Positions 1-6,712 of a stretch of 11,520 bases of DNA are shown one piece after another (the first letter of the stretch is position 1; each line of letters starts with the position of its first letter). Origin of the DNA: JBDHTS01 sp044220535 (GTDB lineage Bacteria > Pseudomonadota > Alphaproteobacteria > Micavibrionales > Micavibrionaceae). The notes below the pieces were generated by a model, which was not told the origin of the DNA, ran no database searches, and saw only the letters and a list, made by a program, of their open reading frames with translations. The stretch lies in assembly GCA_044220535.1 (NCBI GenBank), contig JBGAQU010000086.1, positions 1 through 11,520 of the forward strand, in the 5' to 3' direction. A program made the translations under genes and the position numbers.

Positions 1-1
1 C

Positions 2-598
2 GACCCTTTGGACGGGACAAAGGAATTTCTGGCACGGACAGATGCGTTTACGGTCAATATTGCCTTGATGGACAAGTTTGAACCCGTGCTCGGGATCGTT
101 CACAACCCTGCTTTGAAAACCACATTTTTTTCGCATCTGAACCATCCGGCATGGAAACGAGGGCCTGACGGCAAGGTGCAGGAAATTGTCACGCGCAAGG
201 CCGATCCCTGCCTGACCACCCTATTCAATTCCATGCATGGAAATCCTGCCGTTTATGCAAGCGTGCGCGATTTAATGCGTGGATCCGGCATCGATTTGCC
301 GGAAACTCCTATCGGTAAGCCGGCATTACCGCGTGGACTGAGGGTGGCTGAAGGTTCGGCCGATTTATTTGTCGATTGCGGACATAAAATGTCTTTCAAG
401 GGCGGTAACGGCTATAGCTGGGACTACGCGCCGATCCTCATGATTCTTGAAAATGCCGGTGGCCTGACCTTTCAGATCGCCGATGGTAAAAGGCCTTCTT
501 TCCGCAATCCAACCCAAAAAATGAACGCCATGATGTCTTTCGGCGATAAAGAACTGGGGAAAAAGGCCGCCCTCTGGTGTGAAAACCGTTGCCAGTAG
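2..598 (+). CDS. cysQ: 3'(2'),5'-bisphosphate nucleotidase, CysQ type (5' truncated by window edge)
   Basis: This is the last 198 residues of an inositol-monophosphatase-superfamily enzyme; the N-terminus lies before the window. The first visible residues are DPLDGTKEF, the metal-binding motif in the form typical of CysQ, which hydrolyses 3'-phosphoadenosine 5'-phosphate (PAP) to AMP during sulfate assimilation and recycling. The second family signature is present near visible residues 138-150 as WDYAP followed by ENAGG, where the Asp is a metal ligand in the family. CysQ is normally cytoplasmic or membrane-associated. In-frame ttg at 8 is part of the motif and not a start. The tail after the DGT motif is somewhat longer than in the E. 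coli protein as I recall it. The gene ends with TAG, followed by 87 bp without a recognisable terminator before the SapC-family gene. Other family members (inositol monophosphatase, HisN) are less likely because of the KEF residues. Confidence 0.88.
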   Translation, partial: DPLDGTKEFLARTDAFTVNIALMDKFEPVLGIVHNPALKTTFFSHLNHPAWKRGPDGKVQEIVTRKADPCLTTLFNSMHGNPAVYASVRDLMRGSGIDLPETPIGKPALPRGLRVAEGSADLFVDCGHKMSFKGGNGYSWDYAPILMILENAGGLTFQIADGKRPSFRNPTQKMNAMMSFGDKELGKKAALWCENRCQ

Positions 599-685
599 AC
601 AACCACTCTGGCTAAAGCTATATTTGCGTAATTCAAATTTTTAAACTTTGAAAAACCCAAAGGCTCCAAGGGGGAATCATTAGCT

Positions 686-1474
686 ATGGCGAAAAAACAA
701 AGCGCGGGCGTTAAGGCCGACGATCAAAGCACCGGCGCACCCGCGCAGCCCGGCATGCCGCTTTTCTATTCCAACCCTGTCCCGCTGGATGCGCGCCGGC
801 ATGCTGCGCTGGGCCTTAAACCCGGGTTCAACATGTCGTTCACAACCACTGTGAATGCCGTGCCGATCAACCTGATCGAAATGCCGCAGATCTGCCATTT
901 CTATCCCATCGCTTTCAGCCCGGACGGCAACGCCACCCCGGTGGCTATCATGGGCGTGCGCGACGGTGAGAACCTGTTTGTAAACGCCAAGGGCGACTGG
1001 ACCGCCAACACCTATATCCCGGCTTATATCCGCCGCTATCCGTTTATTTTCTCGGAAATTCCGGACAGTGACCAGCTGACGCTGTGCGTGGATGAAAACA
1101 GCCATGTCGTCGACGATAAAAGCCCGCAGAAATTTTTCAACACCGACGGCAGCCCTAGCCAGTTGTCCCAAAACGCGCTGGAATTCTGCAAGTCCTATCA
1201 CGCGGCCGCACAGCAGACGCTGGAGTTCAGCAAGGCGCTGGCACAAAGCGGGCTTCTGGTCGACCGCCAGGCGGAAATCAACGTGGCGGACGGCAAGCGC
1301 ATCAATTTCTCCGGCTTCCGCATTATTGATGAGCAAAAACTTGCATCCATGTCGGATAAAGACTTCATGGAATGGCGCCATAAAGGCTGGCTGCCGTTCT
1401 TATACGCACATTTGTTCTCGGGCGCACAATGGCAACGCCTGACGGCCCTGCTACGCCAGCGGCTTGAAAACTGA
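686..1474 (+). CDS. SapC family protein
   Basis: A 262-residue protein matching the SapC family (Pfam SapC). What is seen: PLDARRHAALGLKPG at about residues 33-47, NAVPINLIEMPQ at 57-68 (the 'NAVPL..aEfp' block), then YPIAF, a VRDGENLF block near 91-98, IPAYIRRYPF at 111-120 and LTLCVD at 131-136. These blocks occur in the order usual for the family. There is no signal peptide or membrane segment. The family is named after a Campylobacter S-layer locus, but its biochemical role is not established. In alphaproteobacteria it is often found near TonB-dependent receptor or halogenase genes, which are not present here. The ATG at 686 follows a strong purine-rich ribosome site (AAGGGGGA, 668-675). 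The next gene starts 29 bp downstream, so the two are probably cotranscribed. The N-terminal 25 residues are low complexity and probably disordered. Confidence 0.85.
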   Translation: MAKKQSAGVKADDQSTGAPAQPGMPLFYSNPVPLDARRHAALGLKPGFNMSFTTTVNAVPINLIEMPQICHFYPIAFSPDGNATPVAIMGVRDGENLFVNAKGDWTANTYIPAYIRRYPFIFSEIPDSDQLTLCVDENSHVVDDKSPQKFFNTDGSPSQLSQNALEFCKSYHAAAQQTLEFSKALAQSGLLVDRQAEINVADGKRINFSGFRIIDEQKLASMSDKDFMEWRHKGWLPFLYAHLFSGAQWQRLTALLRQRLEN

Positions 1475-1503
1475 TTGATCAAGAAACAGAGGAGACCAAG
1501 ACA

Positions 1504-2136
1504 ATGGCTAAAGTGGGTGCGCAACGCGCAGCGGAGTTGACCGGCAGATCGAAATCGACGATTCAGCGGGCAATGAAAACCGGCAAGATTTCCTATGAGG
1601 TCGATGCCAATGACAGACGCGTCATCGATGTATCGGAACTGGATCGCGCTTTTGGTTTGATGCCCCAGGCAGGCGAACGCACCGAAGCCGTCACCGTGCA
1701 GGCAGAGATTGAAAAAGCTGCGCAGGCCTTGGAGGCTGAACGCATGAAAATGCGCATCCGCATGCTGGAAGAGCAACTGGACGTCGCCAACCAGCATGTT
1801 GAAGATATCAAGGCCCAGCGCGATCAGTGGCAAAAACAGGCGCAGCAGGTTCTTCTGACCAGCCAGTACAGCCAGAAACAAGCCGAGGAATATAAAGAAA
1901 AGCTGGAACAGCGCGACCGCCTGGCCATGGAACGCCGCCAGCAAATGATGGAACAAAAGCAAAGGCAGGGAACGCAAGGCGCGAGCCGCCCGTCCCAGAC
2001 CAATGAAAACCGCAAGGCCGGGCCGATGGAGCAGCAGCGCCAGAGCCGGTCCGGTTTCTGGAACAAACTGCGCGGCCAGCCCGCAACGGATGAAAAAGCC
2101 ACGGGCAAACAGGCTGGAAACAACGAAGCGGCTTAA
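1504..2136 (+). CDS. helix-turn-helix protein with long coiled coil
   Basis: A 210-residue protein. Residues 3-50 read as a MerR/excisionase-like helix-turn-helix: VGAQRAAELTGRSKSTIQRA is followed by a short wing (ISYEVDANDRRVIDVSEL), the usual pattern of a DNA-binding winged helix ending in a 'Asp-x-x-Glu-Leu' helix. Residues about 63-155 are almost free of Pro and Gly and rich in Glu, Gln, Lys, Arg and Ala, consistent with a long coiled coil. Residues 155-210 are polar and disordered except for an amphipathic patch, GFWNKLRG, at 184-191. I recognise the architecture (HTH followed by coiled coil, KfrA-like in general plan, often found on plasmids and mobile elements) but not a named gene. 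Sequence-specific DNA binding and self-association are inferred. The ATG at 1504 is preceded by AGAGGAG at 1488-1494. The gene is 29 bp after the SapC-family gene and ends just before a strong terminator. Confidence 0.75.
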   Translation: MAKVGAQRAAELTGRSKSTIQRAMKTGKISYEVDANDRRVIDVSELDRAFGLMPQAGERTEAVTVQAEIEKAAQALEAERMKMRIRMLEEQLDVANQHVEDIKAQRDQWQKQAQQVLLTSQYSQKQAEEYKEKLEQRDRLAMERRQQMMEQKQRQGTQGASRPSQTNENRKAGPMEQQRQSRSGFWNKLRGQPATDEKATGKQAGNNEAA

Positions 2137-2158
2137 ATCTTTTTGCCGATTGAGATCG

Positions 2159-2187
2159 GGCCGGTTCTTTATGAACCGGCCTTTTTT
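2159..2187 (+). terminator. rho-independent terminator after the SapC/HTH pair
   Basis: A perfect 9-bp stem, GGCCGGTTC (2159-2167) pairing with GAACCGGCC (2173-2181), with a five-base loop TTTAT and an immediate run of six T. It sits 22 bp after the TAA of the HTH gene and is the only convincing intrinsic terminator I found in the window. Confidence 0.93.
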
Positions 2188-2197
2188 ATGATATGAT
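2187..2197 (+). promoter_or_regulatory. possible -10 element for the secreted Cys-rich gene
   Basis: Two overlapping TATGAT hexamers (2187-2192 and 2192-2197), each one base away from TATAAT, lie between the terminator T-run and the ATG at 2214. No good -35 hexamer is placed 16-18 bp upstream, because that stretch is the terminator stem. If used, the leader would be only about 10-15 nt. This is a weak call made because the gene otherwise has no room for a promoter of its own. Confidence 0.22.
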
Positions 2198-2213
2198 TGG
2201 ATAAACATTGGGT

Positions 2214-2924
2214 ATGAATATGATTAAAATCGCGTTTTTGCATGTTTTTGCCTTTATGACTGTCATATTTACTTTCTGGACGCCCGCCATCGCCCAGCAA
2301 AATACCAATCCGCCCGCGGCTGCAAGCTCCTCTGCGCCAGCACCGAAAAACTGGGGGACTCCCGCTTTCCCTATTCCAGGCACGGAGGGGGATGCCATGT
2401 CGACGTCATACCGTGATGCGGATCCCTTAAAAAATCCCATTTTTCAAAAATTGTCGAAAGACATGCAGGAAGAATTGCTGGGCGAAGCCGGAAAATTCCG
2501 CGATGAATGCGCGTTGAATACAACATACGCGCAAAAACACAATTGCGACTGCCTGTCGCTTCATTACATCAATGAGCGTTTGAAGATCGGGCCCGATAAA
2601 AGCGGCGATATGATCAACCAGGACATTATGCTGGATTGCGTCGATACCGCGTCCACTGCCGGGTTTGCGTATGATAAATGCATCAATCTGTATAGCCAGA
2701 TGTATCCGGATCATACCAAGGATCTTTGCGAATGCTTTGCCCGCAGTTTCGCCAAAAGATACGCCAAAAAACCAGCGGCCAACCCGGATTACGAACGCAT
2801 GCTGAGCATGCAGGCGATTACCGAGTGCCGCCCCATTACACAGGGAAACGGCGCAGCCATTCAGTATGATAACGTAACCCCCGCCCCATCATCACCAGGC
2901 GATCTTCTGAATTTAAAACCGTAA
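2214..2924 (+). CDS. secreted protein with two four-cysteine modules, unknown function
   Basis: I do not recognise this 236-residue protein. It has a clear Sec signal peptide: a hydrophobic core at residues 4-22 and a TPAIA|QQ cleavage site after residue 27, so it is probably periplasmic or secreted. A Pro/Ala/Ser-rich linker follows (about 30-60), then a mostly helical, cysteine-rich region. The eight Cys are at 99, 111, 113, 142 and 156, 172, 174, 205. They form two copies of C-x(11/15)-C-x-C-x(28/30)-C, with CDC and CEC at the centre of each copy, which suggests an internal duplication and either disulfide pairing or metal/heme-type binding. There is no CxxCH cytochrome motif. The start is uncertain: ATG 2214 is chosen, but ATG 2220 and TTG 2208 are in frame and none has a strong ribosome site. 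It ends 3 bp before the stop of the convergent acyl-CoA dehydrogenase gene. Confidence 0.8.
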   Translation: MNMIKIAFLHVFAFMTVIFTFWTPAIAQQNTNPPAAASSSAPAPKNWGTPAFPIPGTEGDAMSTSYRDADPLKNPIFQKLSKDMQEELLGEAGKFRDECALNTTYAQKHNCDCLSLHYINERLKIGPDKSGDMINQDIMLDCVDTASTAGFAYDKCINLYSQMYPDHTKDLCECFARSFAKRYAKKPAANPDYERMLSMQAITECRPITQGNGAAIQYDNVTPAPSSPGDLLNLKP

Positions 2925-2927
2925 ATT

Positions 2928-4667
2928 TCAGAACATGGACGGCTGCATGGCCAGAACGGATATACTGCCGTTCATGACGGTTTTCAGTTTTGCCGTTCCC
3001 GACGGCATGACATGCGCGGCATAGAAGAGAGCTGTCAACCGCTTGGTCTCGCAGAACGCCTTATCCCCGCCATTCTTCGCGTATTCAGCGGCAGCCAGCG
3101 CGGAACGCGCCATCATCACCCCACCCATGATCACGCCGAACGCGTCCTGATAGGGCGTGTTGACGGCGGCGATGTCCTCCGCACCCGATTTCAATATCCA
3201 TTCCGTCGCTGCGCGCAGGTTTTTCAACCCGTCTTCCAGCGCGTCCTTCAACGTTGCCAGTTCCTTGTCTGCCGACAAAGCCGCAATGGTTTGCTCGATA
3301 CCATCCATACAATCTTTTGCGGCGACGCCTTTATCTCTTAAAACCTTGCGCATGGACAAATCCAGCGCCTGGATGCCGTTGGTGCCTTCGTAAATCGGCA
3401 AGATGCGAGCGTTACGCCAGAACCGCGCGGCTTCCGTTTCCTCAATATACCCCATGCCGCCATGCACCTGGATGCCGAGCGAGGTGACCTCTACCGCCAT
3501 ATCCGTACACCAGGCCTTGACGATCGGCGTCATCAGGTCGACTTTGGCTTGCGCCTTTGCGTCGCCCAGGCGCGCCTGATCCATCGCCAGCGCGGCGTCA
3601 TAGGCGAGTGCACGACCCGCCTCCACCTTTGCCTTCATCATCATCAACATGCGGCGCACATCCGGATGTTCGATGATTTTGACGCGGCCTGATTTTTCCT
3701 TGCCGATGCCAAAGCCCTGGGTACGGTCCTTCGCATAGGCCAGCGCATGCTGATAGGCACGTTCTGCAATCGCCACACCCTGCAGGCCGACGGACAATCT
3801 TGCATTGTTCATCATGGTGAACATGCATTTCAGGCCTTCGTTTTCCTGGCCCAGCAGATAGCCGGTCGCGCCGCCCTGATCGCCGTATTGCATGGTGCAG
3901 GTGGGGCTGGCATGGATGCCAAGTTTATGCTCCAGACCGACGCATTGCGCGTCGTTGCGCGTGCCATCCGGAAGGATTTTCGGGACAATGAAGAGGGAAA
4001 TACCCTTCACATCTTCCGGCGCACCCGGTATGCGGGCCAGCACCATATGGATGATGTTGTCGGCGAAATCATGTTCGCCGTACGTGATAAAGATTTTCTG
4101 GCCGCTGATTTTATAGGTACCGTCCGGCTGCTTCACCGCTTTCGATTTCAACGCGGCAAGGTCGGTGCCCGCCTGCGGTTCGGTCAGCTGCATGGATCCG
4201 GTCCATTCGCCTGAGATCAGCTTGGCGAGATAGGCATCCTTCTGTTCCTTCGTGCCATGGACCTCGATCGCCTCCACCGCGGCCTGGGTCAGCATGGGGC
4301 ACAGGCCGAAGGCCATGTTCGCGCCCTGCCACATTTCCTGGATCGCAAAGGCCATCGACCAGGGAATACCCTGGCCGCCATATTCTTCCGTAAACGGGAC
4401 GCCGTTCCAGCCCTCATCGCGATACTGGATATAGGCTTCGCGAAAGCCGGGCGGGGTTGTCACCTTGCCGTCCTTTAAAACCGCGCCTTTCTCATCGCCG
4501 ATCTTGTCGAGCGGGGCGAGTTTTGTGCTTGCCAGTTTTGCCGCACCCTCCAGAATATTCTGCATCATACTTTCATCCAGGGCATCAGCCTGGGGCAGCT
4601 TGCAGAAGTCCGTCACTTGTCTCAGGACGAACATCATATCGGCGATATTGGGCCAGTAATCGCTCAT
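2928..4667 (-). CDS. acyl-CoA dehydrogenase, long DmdC-like subfamily
   Basis: A 579-residue FAD-dependent acyl-CoA dehydrogenase, which introduces the alpha-beta double bond into an acyl-CoA and passes electrons to ETF. Order of domains: N-terminal extension typical of the long subfamily (about 1-35), all-helical N domain (about 36-155), middle beta domain with the flavin-binding signature MQLTEPQAGTDL (159-170) and KISGQKIFITYGEHD (186-200), C-terminal helical domain, and an extra C-terminal extension (about 465-579; Pfam Acyl-CoA_dh_C type). The catalytic base is expected to be Glu427 in PIYEGTNGIQALDL. Length and the GEHD block resemble 3-methylmercaptopropionyl-CoA dehydrogenase (DmdC), but many members of this group are general FadE-like enzymes, so the substrate is not assigned. 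The start at 4667 is chosen because TGAGG lies 5 nt upstream and the family begins MSDYW/MxxYxAP. An open extension to 4802 is not conserved-looking. Confidence 0.92.
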   Translation of the reverse strand: MSDYWPNIADMMFVLRQVTDFCKLPQADALDESMMQNILEGAAKLASTKLAPLDKIGDEKGAVLKDGKVTTPPGFREAYIQYRDEGWNGVPFTEEYGGQGIPWSMAFAIQEMWQGANMAFGLCPMLTQAAVEAIEVHGTKEQKDAYLAKLISGEWTGSMQLTEPQAGTDLAALKSKAVKQPDGTYKISGQKIFITYGEHDFADNIIHMVLARIPGAPEDVKGISLFIVPKILPDGTRNDAQCVGLEHKLGIHASPTCTMQYGDQGGATGYLLGQENEGLKCMFTMMNNARLSVGLQGVAIAERAYQHALAYAKDRTQGFGIGKEKSGRVKIIEHPDVRRMLMMMKAKVEAGRALAYDAALAMDQARLGDAKAQAKVDLMTPIVKAWCTDMAVEVTSLGIQVHGGMGYIEETEAARFWRNARILPIYEGTNGIQALDLSMRKVLRDKGVAAKDCMDGIEQTIAALSADKELATLKDALEDGLKNLRAATEWILKSGAEDIAAVNTPYQDAFGVIMGGVMMARSALAAAEYAKNGGDKAFCETKRLTALFYAAHVMPSGTAKLKTVMNGSISVLAMQPSMF

Positions 4668-4688
4668 AACAACCTCATAAACATAGAG

Positions 4689-4701
4689 AATCAACTGTTT
4701 C
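4689..4701 (+). promoter_or_regulatory. possible IHF site upstream of the sigma-54 promoter
   Basis: AATCAACTGTTTC matches the IHF consensus WATCAANNNNTTR at all fixed positions but the last. It lies about 65 bp upstream of the -24 element at 4755, the usual place for an IHF bend between an enhancer and a sigma-54 promoter. The consensus is short and AT-rich, so this is only suggestive. Confidence 0.25.
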
Positions 4702-4754
4702 GAATCATAAGGCTTTTCGGCTGGCTTGCCCATGCCCGGCGGATATCGGCCCTT

Positions 4755-4769
4755 TGGCACGGCGTTTGC
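4755..4769 (+). promoter_or_regulatory. sigma-54 (RpoN) -24/-12 promoter for the transglycosylase gene
   Basis: The sequence TGGCACG-GCGT-TTGC is an exact match to the core sigma-54 consensus TGGCACG-N4-TTGC. The GG at 4756-4757 and the GC at 4768-4769 are separated by exactly 10 bp, as required. It lies in the divergent intergenic region, on the strand of the transglycosylase gene, with a predicted start of transcription near 4781 and a leader of about 34 nt to the ATG at 4815. Transcription would then depend on RpoN and an AAA+ enhancer-binding activator. That requirement is known biology for this promoter class; which activator is not visible here. Confidence 0.78.
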
Positions 4770-4814
4770 GACTATACCCTGCAGAACGTGCCGACAAAAC
4801 AATGGAAACCGACC

Positions 4815-5714
4815 ATGTCAGTAAACACTAATGCTATAAATTCCAATGGGTTATCTTCTCTGATCGAGCGAGCGGGGCCGAAGATCGTCAATGCGATCAA
4901 AACCGCCAGCGCCAGTACAGGGGTCAATTTTTCCTACCTGATGGAAAAGGCCTCGGTCGAGAGCAGCTTCCGCACCAATGTGAAGTCCAAAACCAGCAGC
5001 GCGACCGGCCTGTTTCAGTTTATCGACAAAACCTGGATGAGCATGGTCAAAAAATATGGCGATAAATACGGCATGGGCCACCTGGCCGACAAGATCGATG
5101 AGAATGGCCGTTGCCGTGACAGCGCCGCACGCAAGCAGATCCTGTCCCTGCGCAACGATCCCGAGAAAGCCGCCTGCCTGGCCGCCGAATATGCGGCAGA
5201 GAATAAAAACTTCCTGGAAGACCACACGGACAGCCGCGTCGGTTCCACCGAGCTATATCTGGCCCATTTCATGGGCGCATCGGGCGCATCCGATTTTCTG
5301 AACGCGATGGATAAAAACCCGAACGCCACCGCAGCGCGGATTTTTCCGAAAGCCGCTTCCTCCAATCACAATGTATTTTTTGACTCTGCCACCGGCAAGC
5401 CGCGTTCCCTGCAGGGCGTTTATGATTTCTTCGCAGGAAAATTCGATACGAACAACAACGAACCGATGGTCGCCGATGCCGGCGCACAAACTGAAGCCAC
5501 GGGCGCGCCTGTACAGGTTGCGTCGGCCTATGCCCCGATCCATGCCAATGACATTATCTGGAACCAGCCCAGCCGTTTCGACGCACTGCGCCTTCTGGAT
5601 GACGGCACAGGCGAGTCCTACAAAACCGCACGTGCAGCCATGACCACCAACCCGGTCGATATCATGATGCTGGCGCAGCTGGATATGGCGGATTCAGGAA
5701 CGTTTAAAAGATAG
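4815..5714 (+). CDS. lytic transglycosylase, SLT domain, no signal peptide
   Basis: A 299-residue protein with an SLT/goose-lysozyme-like fold near its N-terminus. The catalytic Glu is expected at 49 (KASVESSF), followed by SSATGLFQFIDKTW (61-74), the 'GxGLxQ' block. Later TELYLAHFMGASGAS matches the third conserved block of this family. Such enzymes cleave the MurNAc-GlcNAc bond of peptidoglycan to leave 1,6-anhydroMurNAc. The N-terminus (MSVNTNAINSNG) is polar with no Sec signal or lipobox, so export would need another route such as the flagellar apparatus; a flagellar link is inference, helped by the sigma-54 promoter upstream. The C-terminal 90 residues are Ala/Pro/Asp-rich and unassigned. 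ATG 4815 is chosen because GGAA lies 7 nt upstream and it follows the promoter. The frame is open back to 4617, but that part overlaps the divergent gene. It ends 7 bp before the convergent synthase gene. Confidence 0.88.
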   Translation: MSVNTNAINSNGLSSLIERAGPKIVNAIKTASASTGVNFSYLMEKASVESSFRTNVKSKTSSATGLFQFIDKTWMSMVKKYGDKYGMGHLADKIDENGRCRDSAARKQILSLRNDPEKAACLAAEYAAENKNFLEDHTDSRVGSTELYLAHFMGASGASDFLNAMDKNPNATAARIFPKAASSNHNVFFDSATGKPRSLQGVYDFFAGKFDTNNNEPMVADAGAQTEATGAPVQVASAYAPIHANDIIWNQPSRFDALRLLDDGTGESYKTARAAMTTNPVDIMMLAQLDMADSGTFKR

Positions 5715-5721
5715 GCTGATC

Positions 5722-6711
5722 TTATCTTGACGCTTCTGCCGCGCGGCGCAGCCTGTCATTGATGGCAATGCCGATCCCTTTATTGGGGATATTCATCACG
5801 GCTATCGCCCCATGTTCCTTGCGGTCGAGTTCGTTCAGCATGCGGAACAAATTGGATGCGGCTTCATGCAGGTCGCCGTCCGCGCTTAAATTCCGCAACT
5901 GTGTGTCCGGCAAATCGGAGGCATGACCCCCGCCCTTCACGCCCATGAATTTCAAGGAACCGAAACCGAGCAGCGCTTCGCCCGGTTGAACATCGACCGC
6001 GTTCAGGCGCACGGGGATGGAGGGCGCGTAATGGCGCAGCAACTGCCCCGGCGATTTCGGTTTGTCATGCGTGCCGAAATCATAACCGATGTTCATGCCG
6101 AGCGCCTGCGACAATTGCTCAGCCGTCACGCCGCCGGGGCGCAGCACAACGGGCATGTCACCGCTGAGATCGAGAACGGTGGATTCCAGCCCGACCGTGC
6201 AGGGCCCGTCCGCCAGGATCATATCGACGGCATTCCCTAAGCTTTCATGCACCTGCAGCGGCGTGGTCGGGCTGATCGTACCGGAACGGTTGGCGCTTGG
6301 CGCGGCAATGGGCACTCCGGAGGCACGCAACAAAGCCTGCGCCGTTTTATGCGACGGAATACGAACAGCGAGCGTTGGCAAGCCCGCACTGCAGAGTTCG
6401 GAAACCGGGCAATGCTCAGCGCGCGGCAAAATCATGGTAATCGGCCCTGGCCAGAAAATTTCGGCGATGGTGCCTGCGGTATCATTCATCCGCACCAGCT
6501 TTTCCGCCTCCGATCTATCAGCGACGTGGACGATGACCGGGTTGATGCTGGGACGTCCCTTCGCCTCGAAAATCTGGGCGACCGCCTTGCCGTCCAATGC
6601 ATTTGCGCCGAGGCCGTAGACAGTTTCGGTCGGAAAAGCGACCAGCCTGCCCTGCCTTAAAAATGCGGCGGCCTGTTCTATCGTTTCAGGGATGGCGGTC
6701 AGAAGGCGCAT
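5722..6711 (-). CDS. L-threonylcarbamoyladenylate synthase (TsaC/Sua5, long form)
   Basis: A 329-residue Sua5-type enzyme that makes threonylcarbamoyl-AMP from Thr, bicarbonate and ATP for the t6A modification at position 37 of ANN-decoding tRNAs. The YrdC domain fills residues about 10-200: FPTETVYGLGANA (26-38), KGRPSINPVIVHV (51-63), the VRIPSH block, APSANRSG and VGLESTVLDL. A linker with SPGQLLRHYAP leads into the C-terminal Sua5 domain, which makes this the long Sua5 form and not the short TsaC. The ATG at 6711 is chosen because it follows the anmK stop as TGA-T-ATG, an arrangement typical of translational coupling; a GTG at 6720 is an in-frame alternative. Gene order anmK then sua5 on the same strand suggests one transcript. 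The broken anmK frame upstream could reduce coupled translation if it is real. Confidence 0.94.
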   Translation of the reverse strand: MRLLTAIPETIEQAAAFLRQGRLVAFPTETVYGLGANALDGKAVAQIFEAKGRPSINPVIVHVADRSEAEKLVRMNDTAGTIAEIFWPGPITMILPRAEHCPVSELCSAGLPTLAVRIPSHKTAQALLRASGVPIAAPSANRSGTISPTTPLQVHESLGNAVDMILADGPCTVGLESTVLDLSGDMPVVLRPGGVTAEQLSQALGMNIGYDFGTHDKPKSPGQLLRHYAPSIPVRLNAVDVQPGEALLGFGSLKFMGVKGGGHASDLPDTQLRNLSADGDLHEAASNLFRMLNELDRKEHGAIAVMNIPNKGIGIAINDRLRRAAEASR

Positions 6712-6712
6712 A

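Noticed and set aside
599..685. Promoter or operator before the SapC-family gene
   Set aside because: The stretch is AT-rich with a loose inverted repeat around CAAATTTTTAAACTTTG, but no hexamer pair or sigma-54 spacing fits (GG and GC are 14 bp apart).
680..1381. A 233-codon open frame on the minus strand opposite the SapC-family gene
   Set aside because: It is fully antisense to a gene with clear family blocks, and its own translation shows no recognisable domain.
1198..2208. A 336-codon open frame on the minus strand
   Set aside because: It is antisense to two convincing genes and the terminator, has no ribosome site, and its Leu/Phe/Ala-rich translation is what the reverse of a Glu/Gln/Lys-rich coiled coil gives.
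4668..4802. In-frame 45-codon N-terminal extension of the acyl-CoA dehydrogenase
   Set aside because: It lies across the sigma-54 promoter, has no ribosome site and does not resemble the family N-terminus, while the start at 4667 has TGAGG correctly spaced.
4617..4814. In-frame upstream extension of the transglycosylase
   Set aside because: It overlaps the 5' coding part of the divergent gene and lies mostly upstream of the predicted transcription start near 4781.
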